This document shows positions 44,740 to 55,462 of a stretch of 64,000 nt of DNA, one piece after another. A model generated the notes under the pieces. It was not told the DNA's origin, made no database searches, and saw only the letters and a program-made list of their open reading frames with translations. How positions within the stretch are numbered: position 1 is the stretch's first letter; each line of letters opens with the position of its first letter. Position numbers and translations under genes: made by a program. The stretch comes from Ambrosia x helenae (Eukaryota > Streptophyta > Magnoliopsida > Asterales > Asteraceae): assembly GCA_030844895.1 (NCBI GenBank), contig CM061227.1, positions 3,063,153 to 3,127,152 of the forward strand, read 5' to 3'.

Positions 44740-46424
44740 CATGATGAAGTAAGATCGATCCAGCTATATCATTGTAATCGTTTATATTGATGCATGTTTT
44801 TGACACTTTTAGTTTATGTCATTGGCTCATGTTTAAACTTTTAAGTTTCAACATTTCAGTATTAATTTGTGGCTAAGTATGCATTCTGTATATGCTTGGT
44901 TAATTGGGTTCATCGATCATTTCTTGTTTGGTTTTTATAAATATTTAATGTGTAAACGACGATTTTAAACACATTGTCTAGTTTATTAACATAATTATCT
45001 TATTTTTATATATCTTCTCTTATCGACCAGATCTGTAGGTATGTTACAAACAGCCAATCACCATTGTCTGTTGTTAAGCAACTGTTGCCACTTAAATTTG
45101 CGGTTAAACCTATATGGACATTTCTTTGTTTTCGCCTACAATTCTACAAACCTATATGGTACTGTTTTAGAAATCTTTGGATGGGTTAACAGGTATGTTT
45201 GGGTCAGCCCGTTGATTAAATGTGTCACATGGGTTGACTTGTTTATTATCAGACAATGTTAAAACGTATTTATTTTCGTGTCACGTTCATATTATGTGAG
45301 CTATTATCGATCTGTAGCGGTCAACTGTTAACGGGATAAATTGAATTATAAAATCTGAAATGGTATGTTCATGTTGTCCTTGGTTAGATCATAGATTATT
45401 TGTGTTTGTTACTTTCACTGCATCAAACAATTTAGCACAATTAAACTAAACAGCAAATATATAAATCCAACAAGTGGTGTCATAATTTTGGTCATCAAAT
45501 CATATCATCGAAGACGAAGAGTCGAAGACGTTGAATAAGTGAATAGAACTTCCAAAGAGAATGGTGATGAACTGAATGATATTTGTGTCAATGAATAATA
45601 AGAATGGGTCATCATTTACTTGTTGCCGAGCTGTGAATTTTTTAGGGTAGCCAACGGGGTGGCGATTGTGTTCCCGCTGGCACTCGGCAATCTAATTGTG
45701 CTCCCCCCTTGTCGTGGAGTGCCCCTGACCTCCATAACCGGTGAAGGTTATATTGGAGTTTCTGTAAAGATACTGACTACTGGGAAGCTTAACATGGACC
45801 ATTGTAACACCCTAGGGAACACGTTTTGGGGCTTAATGTTAGTGGATAAGAGGAGAACTCCACAATTAATTAAGCATGTTTATGTGGGAGTAGTATTAGG
45901 ATCTTCACCAGGGCAACCAAAAACAAAGCCGTAAATTTCTAAATAAGCAACCCATCAAGAGCAAAACGAGCAATATTAATTATGAGAGGGGTCAGATGTT
46001 ACAACATTTGAAAAGAAGGTGGCATCATGACAAATGTGAGTGCGGTAATTCATACCTCATGTTCTTAATGTAATGAAACCATGCAAGGCTAAGTAATATA
46101 AGAAATTTGCCTAATTTTTCAAAAGGTGTCTAATATTTGTTTTAAGATTTGACTATCATTTGGAGTACTATTCTATGACTATTACTAGATTATCTTTTGG
46201 GTGCTTTCTAATATAGACAAATCTAATATGTAGTAACAAAATGTGTGTAACGTAAAAGGAGTAGATTGTTTTTTTTCCAAAAAAAACTTTTTTTTTAAAG
46301 AATCAACACTGGTAACTTATAAAATGTACTTCTAATTTTACGTGTGCACATCTTGCTCAAGTGAAGTGTTTGTACTTTCTCAAGACATTTTAAAGTTGTG
46401 ATGTGAACCTGCTCCTTTGTCCAA
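44740..46424. other. Intergenic region between the F-box gene and the Copia relic
   Basis: About 45035-45110 (CCATTGTC...TTGTTAAGCAACTGTTG...CTTAAATTTGC) is related to about 62325-62390 in profilin intron 1. About 45600-45935 has a GC-richer open frame of 104 residues (GVAIVFPLALGNLIVLPP...) that I do not recognise; it may be an old gene or transposon fragment. AT-rich elsewhere. Confidence 0.4.
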
Positions 46425-48353
46425 GATTACTGCCAACAGCTCACTGAAATCTTAAATCAGTTGGCAGATGTTGGCCAACCTGTCCCAGAATCTCGATTGG
46501 TTCTCCAGCTTGTCTGTGGTCTTCACAAGGAATTTAACACAACTACCTCCCTTATCAATCCGAATGGGGTTGATTGGGATCAGGTGGTCATTATGCATAA
46601 TGATGAGGTTATACGCTTTGAAGCTCGCAAAGGTTCGACTACTACAGTCCTAGCCGCACCATATGCATTATCTTCGACCCCTTCTTCAGCAACTACTAGA
46701 CAGAATAATCACCCGCAACCAACTGATCAGTCACAAACCAGTAATCACGGTCGGGGCAGGGGGCGCAATAGCTGGAATCACAGAGGAAACCTGTAACACC
46801 CCAACCGATGGCGGAATCATCGAGGTGCCACGTAGTGACGATTGTTCAAAAGCACATGGTACTAAAATGTAAATATTATTGAATAATCCAAAATTTGTCT
46901 TACATGGAAATGGAAATTACATTGTCTAAATGAAACGTAAATATTGAAATAACTGAATTAAAATAAAGCACTAAATGTTCCTTGCTAAAGCACTAGATCA
47001 AACTGCACCTGAAACATGTACAAATAGATTTGGTCAACATATGAAATGTTGGTGAGCATTCCTAGTTTTGATATATATAGTAGGTTAAAAAGTTATACAA
47101 TTCAAGTGCAAGCTACAGTGCAAATATGTAAACTATGTATCATACAAATGAGCGAAATCAACCCTGTGACTGTATAATGTACTGTAATGAACTGTAGTGT
47201 ACTCAACCAATAAATGGATGATAACTTAACACTGGCCACGGATTCTCCGATGAAAAAGGGGGAGAATCAATCTAGGCGGGTTGTCAATCCAAATAGCGCT
47301 ATCCAATGTTAAGGTCGGCTTGTACCATGTTAATGATTTCACTAAGTACAAATGTAATCCACATGTATTGTCTAAGCATAAAGCACGTTGTAAGCAATGC
47401 ACATAGTACTAGAATTGTATTTGTAAAAATGTAAATTTGAATTTGAACTTGTAATAGTGTACATGAATCACCCCAAAAATGTATAAAAGTAAAAAGGGGA
47501 TAGGAATACTCACAGTTTACGTAATAGCTTGTAATGGAACTGGACAACAAAATATGCGTTGGAAACATTCCAAAGAATCAACCTAAAGAATTTAATAATG
47601 TGTAAGAAATAACTCTAGGGTACATGGAATTCTAGGGTTTCGAATTTAGGGATAACGTTTATTTGTTTAATAAACTAGTTGTTTATTAAATATAAGAAAT
47701 TTTAGTAAATAAATAAATAAAAGTCTTTTTGTAAAAACTTAAGTTGAATATAATCATAACATAAGGTTTTGAGTATGAAAATAATTTTTATAAAATTATT
47801 TTCTTGAAAATAGAATATTTAATCTAATTATTTCAAATTGTCAAAATATGACTTTAATATCTAAAAATATTAAAATCAAAGAATTTCTGAATTAAAAATT
47901 GTATTTCAGTTCCATATGAATAGAAATAATTTATGTAAAATTTTGGTACAAAAATATTGTAAAATGAATTTATTATGATTTAATTATGATTAAAACTAAC
48001 AAAAATTGATTAAAAATATAAAATAAATGGTTTTTCTGAAATAAAAATATTTTCTGGAATGTTTAAGAATATATAAGTTTAGGATAATTTTTGTGGAATT
48101 TTATAAAACCGTTTAGATATTTTTATTGAATTTTACAATTATAAATGAATAAACTTGAATTATTTATAATATATATTAAATAAATTATTTTTGAAAAACT
48201 AAAAGTTGGATGTTAAACTTCACCATAAAACTGACTTAGAATAAATTTTGTAGAATTTATAAAGTTGTTTTAGTATTTTAAAACTAATTTTAAAAATTAA
48301 CAACAAAAATATAAAAGAAAGAGTTTTAAAAAAAGAAAATGAACATTGGTGTT

Positions 48354-48423
48354 GATGGGGCTCGAACCCGTGCCCCGTGGGATGAAAACCAAAGCCCAGA
48401 ACAGCTGGTCAGGTAATGTGTTT
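48354..48423 (-). other. tRNA-like module in the LTR (sense to the element)
   Basis: On the minus strand: ACATTACC, then a D-arm-like TGACCAGCTGTTCTGGG, a T-arm/B box CACGGGTTCGAGCCCCATC, and a closing CCAATGT that pairs with the opening ACATT. Same module at about 53491-53560 in the other LTR. Arms are degenerate, so a functional tRNA is unlikely. Confidence 0.5.
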
Positions 48424-49033
48424 GATGTTTGTTTCAGTTTCAAAATTTATTTATATTTAACCCGAAAATAATAATGATCCCCAAATCAACTCATATAAAC
48501 CCTAATCCTCCAATTGAATCAAACGACCCTAATTCGTTACAGTTAATAAACGATGATAAGGGGCTTTTGATATACACTCATAGTCGTCCCTATAGTAGCT
48601 AAGAATTGAAGAAAAATCTTACCTTATGATGGATTATTCAAGCAACAAGACTTGGACATAAACGCATCAAAATCGAGCAAGTGTGTGCTTGTAAGTGAAA
48701 GATGGTATAGGGGTTATGTAAATCGGCCCTTATTGTGTCTGTGTGTGAATTTAATCGAGCTAACAACGCGTATTTATAAGGTTTCAAATTCTCTTGACCA
48801 AGGTCTAGTCAAACTCGTTAATGGAGCCTAATTATGAAAGAAATAAGCGATAATTGGGCATGGGTTTGACTGGTATAGGTTAGTCATTTGATATATGGCA
48901 ATAATTGATGATGATTGTTCGAAAATCACGGCCACTTCCTTGGGTTAGATTCGCGCGCAGCAGCAAGGGAAAAAGGAAAGAAGAAGGCTACGCGTCAGAT
49001 GGGTTTTTATATTATTTGGGTTGGGATTTGAAC

Positions 49034-49115
49034 AAAGATGAGCTATAGCTCAACTGGTTGGTGTTCGGGTGTTGTGTGCCTTTGACCCCGGTTCGAGACC
49101 CGCTGGAACCATCTT
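49034..49115 (+). other. tRNA-like module in the LTR (antisense to the element) with T-run
   Basis: AAAGATG opens and CATCTTT closes, a 7-bp acceptor-like stem. An A box TAGCTCAACTGG and B box GGTTCGAGACC are at tRNA-like spacing, and a long T-run follows at once, as a Pol III terminator would. The second copy is at about 54171-54252. The D and T stems pair poorly. Confidence 0.55.
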
Positions 49116-49298
49116 TTTTTTTTTTTTTTAAAACTGTTAAGGGAAAGGGGGGGGAGAAATGGGCCTCAGCTGTTGGGCTGTCCCCTTGGGCTCAGCAGGC
49201 CCAACTCCTAAAATAAGGAAGGGGAAGGGTAGTTGGGTTTGGGCTTAGAGGAATATTGGGTTTGAGTTTGTTTGGTTTAGAGTTGTAGTATAAACTAA

Positions 49299-49368
<70 letters not shown>

Positions 49369-49389
49369 GAAAAAGTGACGGATGTCACA

Positions 49390-51928
49390 GCATCCCCTAC
49401 TTTTAGAAACTTCGTCCCGAAGTTATTAGAAACATAGGGTTATGTATGCTTGGGTAACAATTAAGGTAACTGTAGCTTGGAGAATCGAGTGATTTGGATA
49501 TGAGGTTTGATAGGTGTGAGTTATGGATTTGGATTAGGTTTGTCTCGAATAATAAAGAAAAATAAGGATCTAGTAACTCAATAAGTTTCAAGTTTTAGGA
49601 ATCCTATGATAAATGTACGAGTTGATTGTCTACAGAAAGACTAAATGAACTACTAAATAACCAGAGTTTGTTCCTGGCCCGACTTCCAGTCTCACTTTCA
49701 ATGCATCATTAGTGTTTGTATACAGGGTGTACCGCAGCTAACCCACCACACCTTTGATACCTTGAAAACGTACTGGACGCCTACCAAAACTCTAATAGAA
49801 TTTCACACTACCCTAATGTACCTGTAAATTCATGATTACGTTCCGGACCGGAATCATCAATTTACCTTACATTAGGGTTTTATGTCCTTCTATGATCCCG
49901 CCGATTGTTGAGCAGGTTCGATAGCCTCCACCAGCCGTGGAGTAGGTTGTAGGGCCTCTCCCGACTGTTTGAAAAGGCATAGTGACCTCTACCAATCGTT
50001 GAGTATGTTCGATAGCCCCCACCAGTCGTGGAGCAGGTTGTAGGGCCTCTCCCGACTGTTGAAAAAGGCATGATGACCTCTATTAAGTGCAACAATTATT
50101 ATTCACATAGATTGCAAATTGATAGCAAGTTTATGCAAGCAAGTTTGTAAGTACTACAACCATTAAGTGTAAGTGTTATCATGAATAATTAAATGTTTAC
50201 GAGTATCATGAATAATTAAATGTTCAATGGAAAGTCAAACTAAGGAAAGGTAAAGTTTCATGTAATAACCAATGATGTTTTCTTAGAAAAGCATCTGTAA
50301 GATCAAATATCAAGTCCAAACATTTCAAATAAATGTAAGGTAGAGTCTTGTATGATAAATGTAATCAATATGATAAATTTCCAATCTGTTTTAATACACA
50401 ATAGTATGCAAGGAAATTTCTAGATGTTGTATGCTAATAAGTGCGACAAAATTGGGTACAAAATGAAAATAGGATTATGAAAATGAAAACACAAGTATCA
50501 TGAATAATTAAATGTCCAGTGAATAGTCGAATTAAGGGGAAATCAAGTTTCACAAACAATGATGTTTTGGAAAAAAAAAAAAAAAAAAAATCATGTAGAA
50601 TCAAGTATCAGGTTTTTAGTAGTTTGATTATCATGGGTAACTATCTCACGTGTGAGAAGGTGAAGGATATGAATTTAGTTCTTGAGGGGATGGTGAAAAA
50701 TTTTGAAGCAGAATCAAGGTTGTGAGAGATGGTGAATGTGAAGGTAGTTGATAAAGAGTTTATTTTATAGTAAGGAGATTATATAGCAGTGTAAATTTTG
50801 GGGTTTGGATCAAAGGTTATAATCAAGTGTATAAGAAAACATGATTGTGGTATATGTAAAATATTGTAAAAATTTGGACAAGTTGAAAATGGGTGAGTGT
50901 TGATGGAAAATCTAAAGATTAGATATTATTCCAAGTAAATATTTTCAAAATTTGGTTTTGTACATAAAGCAAAAGTTGTTAAATAGTACAAGCTAAGTAG
51001 GCTTTGTAATAGTTTAAAACATTATATAGAAAATCGTTTGTTACGTCAATCAATTGAATTTAAGTTCGAGGAAAATATGTACTTTGTAAAGTTACTAGGT
51101 AATACAACTAGTTTTAGAAATCTTTAGTTTGTGCTAAAGTATGAGGTTATAGTTTTTAAAATAAATAACATGTGGAGAAAAGAAATAATATGATTTGGGT
51201 AGGGTGTTGAATATTTAAAAAGTGGCTAAGAGGGTAAGGTGAAGTGTGATTGTGAAATCCATAGATGGTTATGAAAGTATAAACTTGTAAGCAATATATG
51301 AAAATCGTAAAATACAAAATATTGTATATGAACCGAGAGAGTATTATTGAAAAAAAAAAAGCTTGCATAAAGTGCTTGGAGTGCCCTTGTCTAGCTGTAA
51401 AGCCCAACAAGAACGTTGACTTTTCAAAGGAATTGAACCCAATGGTGATCAAAGAAGACGTGCTTTAGCCTATAAGTGGACACTCACTCCAGGAATCCCC
51501 AGGTAAGCATAACAGGTCCGTTATTGGATTTATGCGCTATGCTTGCCTATGCCAGAAAACCCAGTGTACAGGCGTCCACCCTTCCAGATTGCACGTGTCC
51601 TTATCACACTCATTAAAGTTCAACAACTTTGAAGGAACAAAAGTAAGAGTAGGCATTATGCCTAAGAGTGTCTTCATGAAAGGTACTGTCCCTGTTCCAT
51701 GATGATGTAGACTTTCCACTCCCTGTAGGACACCATCTCTATGCACCATGATGAAGGATGAAAAGAATGGAGAGAGAGAAAAAGGGAAAGATGAAAGAAG
51801 TAAAGTAAAGGGAAATGAGGGGTAGGGTAGTTTAGGAAATATAATGCATGAAAGTTGAAGTTCGGTTATAGTCTAGGCCAGTTTATCTAATAACCTAGTT
51901 CCCTATAACCATGGCTCTGATACCAATC
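49390..51928 (-). other. Non-coding interior of the LARD-like element
   Basis: No gag or pol homology in any frame. A 91-bp tandem duplication lies at 49910-50000 and 50001-50090 (GTTCGATAGCC...GGTTGTAGGGCCTCTCCCG...). Near the 5' side (51537-51749, minus) is a 70-codon frame of unknown nature. Repeated AATTAAATG(T/G) words with ATGAATAATTAAATGT occur near 50180-50215 and 50500. A long A run is at 50570-50590. Confidence 0.8.
51909..51925 (-). other. Primer-binding site (initiator Met tRNA)
   Basis: The reverse complement reads TGGTATCAGAGCCATGG, the usual plant LTR-retrotransposon iMet priming site, 3 bp from the 5' LTR edge at 51929. Confidence 0.9.
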
Positions 51929-54435
51929 TGTAACACCCCAACCGATGGCGGAATCATCGAGGTGCCACGTAGTGACGATTGTTCAAAAGCACATGGTACT
52001 AAAATGTAAATATTATTGAATAATCCAAAATTTGTCTTACATGGAAATGGAAATTACATTGTCTAAATGAAACGTAAATATTGAAATAACTGAATTAAAA
52101 TAAAGCACTAAATGTTCCTTGCTAAAGCACTAGATCAAACTGCACCTGAAACATGTACAAATAGATTTGGTCAACATATGAAATGTTGGTGAGCATTCCT
52201 AGTTTTGATATATATAGTAGGTTAAAAAGTTATACAATTCAAGTGCAAGCTACAGTGCAAATATGTAAACTATGTATCATACAAATGAGCGAAATCAACC
52301 CTGTGACTGTATAATGTACTGTAATGAACTGTAGTGTACTCAACCAATAAATGGATGATAACTTAACACTGGCCACGGATTCTCCGATGAAAAAGGGGGA
52401 GAATCAATCTAGGCGGGTTGTCAATCCAAATAGCGCTATCCAATGTTAAGGTCGGCTTGTACCATGTTAATGATTTCACTAAGTACAAATGTAATCCACA
52501 TGTATTGTCTAAGCATAAAGCACGTTGTAAGCAATGCACATAGTACTAGAATTGTATTTGTAAAAATGTAAATTTGAATTTGAACTTGTAATAGTGTACA
52601 TGAATCACCCCAAAAATGTATAAAAGTAAAAAGGGGATAGGAATACTCACAGTTTACGTAATAGCTTGTAATGGAACTGGACAACAAAATATGCGTTGGA
52701 AACATTCCAAAGAATCAACCTAAAGAATTTAATAATGTGTAAGAAATAACTCTAGGGTACATGGAATTCTAGGGTTTCGAATTTAGGGATAACGTTTATT
52801 TGTTTAATAAACTAGTTGTTTATTAAATATAAGAAATTTTAGTAAATAAATAAATAAAAGTCTTTTTGTAAAAACTTAAGTTGAATATAATCATAACATA
52901 AGGTTTTGAGTATGAAAATAATTTTTATAAAATTATTTTCTTGAAAATAGAATATTTAATCTAATTATTTCAAATTGTCAAAATATGACTTTAATATCTA
53001 AAAATATTAAAATCAAAGAATTTCTGAATTAAAAATTGTATTTCAGTTCCATATGAATAGAAATAATTTATGTAAAATTTTGGTACAAAAATATTGTAAA
53101 ATGAATTTATTATGATTTAATTATGATTAAAACTAACAAAAATTGATTAAAAATATAAAATAAATGGTTTTTCTGAAATAAAAATATTTTCTGGAATGTT
53201 TAAGAATATATAAGTTTAGGATAATTTTTGTGGAATTTTATAAAACCGTTTAGATATTTTTATTGAATTTTACAATTATAAATGAATAAACTTGAATTAT
53301 TTATAATATATATTAAATAAATTATTTTTGAAAAACTAAAAGTTGGATGTTAAACTTCACCATAAAACTGACTTAGAATAAATTTTGTAGAATTTATAAA
53401 GTTGTTTTAGTATTTTAAAACTAATTTTAAAAATTAACAACAAAAATATAAAAGAAAGAGTTTTAAAAAAAGAAAATGAACATTGGTGTTGATGGGGCTC
53501 GAACCCGTGCCCCGTGGGATGAAAACCAAAGCCCAGAACAGCTGGTCAGGTAATGTGTTTGATGTTTGTTTCAGTTTCAAAATTTATTTATATTTAACCC
53601 GAAAATAATAATGATCCCCAAATCAACTCATATAAACCCTAATCCTCCAATTGAATCAAACGACCCTAATTCGTTACAGTTAATAAACGATGATAAGGGG
53701 CTTTTGATATACACTCATAGTCGTCCCTATAGTAGCTAAGAATTGAAGAAAAATCTTACCTTATGATGGATTATTCAAGCAACAAGACTTGGACATAAAC
53801 GCATCAAAATCGAGCAAGTGTGTGCTTGTAAGTGAAAGATGGTATAGGGGTTATGTAAATCGGCCCTTATTGTGTCTGTGTGTGAATTTAATCGAGCTAA
53901 CAACGCGTATTTATAAGGTTTCAAATTCTCTTGACCAAGGTCTAGTCAAACTCGTTAATGGAGCCTAATTATGAAAGAAATAAGCGATAATTGGGCATGG
54001 GTTTGACTGGTATAGGTTAGTCATTTGATATATGGCAATAATTGATGATGATTGTTCGAAAATCACGGCCACTTCCTTGGGTTAGATTCGCGCGCAGCAG
54101 CAAGGGAAAAAGGAAAGAAGAAGGCTACGCGTCAGATGGGTTTTTATATTATTTGGGTTGGGATTTGAACAAAGATGAGCTATAGCTCAACTGGTTGGTG
54201 TTCGGGTGTTGTGTGCCTTTGACCCCGGTTCGAGACCCGCTGGAACCATCTTTTTTTTTTTTTGTTTAAAACTGTTAAGGGAAAGGGGGGGAGAAATGGG
54301 CCTCAGCTGTTGGGCTGTCCCCTTGGGCTCAGCAGGCCCAACTCCTAAAATAAGGAAGGGGAAGGGTAGTTGGGTTTGGGCTTAGAGGAATATTGGGTTT
54401 GAGTTTGTTTGGTTTAGAGTTGTAGTATAAACTAA

Positions 54436-54474
<39 letters not shown>

Positions 54475-54527
54475 AAAATATATATATATATATATATATA
54501 TATTATGAAAAAGTGACGGATGTCACA
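51929..54527 (-). repeat. 5' LTR of the LARD-like element
   Basis: About 2599 bp, nearly identical to 46792-49389, including the tRNA-like modules (about 53491-53560 and 54171-54252) and the terminal microsatellite block at 54438-54505. Confidence 0.95.
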
Positions 54528-55462
54528 AAACCGTGGATGCGAATCGGGTCGTTCACCACAGTTCTCTTCCTAGACTGGCCAGAATCCATCTTACCCGAGC
54601 TAGGCTTGGTGGACCCCACCACCTTGCCCCTACCCGAATCAGAACTCCTGGCGCCTGAACAACCCATCACCGACCGCTCCCTAACAGCAGGGTCACTTCT
54701 CTTCTGCCCCAACCGCTCCATTATCAGGTTACATGGACTATTCGGCTTCCCCAGGATTTACTTAGCAACCTCACTCGGGTTACAATGCTCTTTGCCCTCT
54801 GACCTTAGTGCTGCCTTTACTAATATGCAGGTGAATCAACCAAATAGCTCATGGAACATGGATCTTATGGACACAGGAGCAGGGTCTCATCTTGCTCATA
54901 ACCAAGGTAAAATAATTATCCCTAACTCTTTTCCTGTTCGCGGTAATATTCTAGTTGGCAATGGCAAATAATTACCCATTCTAGGATCGGGCACTGACTT
55001 TCACCAACTACCAAACCACACTTATATCCTACCAAATGTTCTATACAGCCCCAAAATTATTAAAATTCTTATTTCTATACACTGTTTTACTCATGACAAT
55101 AACGTATCGGTTGAATTTGATCCTTTTGATTTTTCTTTGAAGGATCTCAAAACTAAAAGGCTTCTCTCTAGACACGACAGCACCGGGGATCTCTATCCGT
55201 TTACGCCACCACAACTTCCGCCTCAAGCTTGCTACCTTACAATTCTATCCCTTTCTTGGCATGATTGGCTTAGCCACCCCGGCGCTCAAGTTCTAGATCT
55301 TTTAGGTCGTACTTTAAATTTTAAATGTAATAAAGACGGTTTGTCTAATGTTTGCAACTCTTATCAACTTTCAAATAGTAAACGGCTTGCTTTTTATTCA
55401 TCGTCTACTTTTACTTTTGCCCCTTTTGATATCGTTCATTGTGACCTTTGGACCTCACATGT

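Larger units (their letters stand above)
46792..49389 (-). repeat. 3' LTR of the LARD-like element
   Basis: About 2598 bp, nearly identical to 51929-54527. Differences I can see are in the poly-T run near 49112-49130, the G run near 49150, and the (ATT)n/(TA)n microsatellites at 49300-49366. It carries two tRNA-like modules. Confidence 0.95.
46792..54527 (-). mobile_element. Complete non-autonomous LTR retrotransposon (LARD-like), young
   Basis: Two direct LTRs (46792-49389 and 51929-54527) enclose a 2.5-kb interior. A perfect 5-bp target duplication, AAACC, lies at 46787-46791 and 54528-54532. The priming site is next to the right LTR, so the element reads on the minus strand: TGGTATCAGAGCCATGG (51909-51925, reverse complement), matching initiator Met tRNA. 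A polypurine tract, AAAAGTAGGGGATGC, abuts the left LTR. LTR termini are TGTGACATCC...GGGTGTTACA. The interior has no gag or pol. Terminal sequences are of the Gypsy/Tekay kind, but without coding sequence the superfamily is inferred. It sits in the Copia gag. Confidence 0.95.

Noticed and set aside
45620..45934. 104-codon open frame GVAIVFPLALGN...
   Set aside because: GC content is raised, but I recognise no family or splice partners; noted only under the intergenic entry.
47299..47568. 89-codon open frame, identical at 52436-52705
   Set aside because: Its duplication is simply that of the LTRs; no recognisable domain.
49034..49115. Functional tRNA gene inside the LTR
   Set aside because: Acceptor-like pairing and boxes exist, but D and T stems pair poorly and the same sequence is duplicated with the LTR; described as tRNA-like only.
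54503..54721. Minus-strand 72-codon frame
   Set aside because: Antisense shadow of the Copia gag/protease segment.
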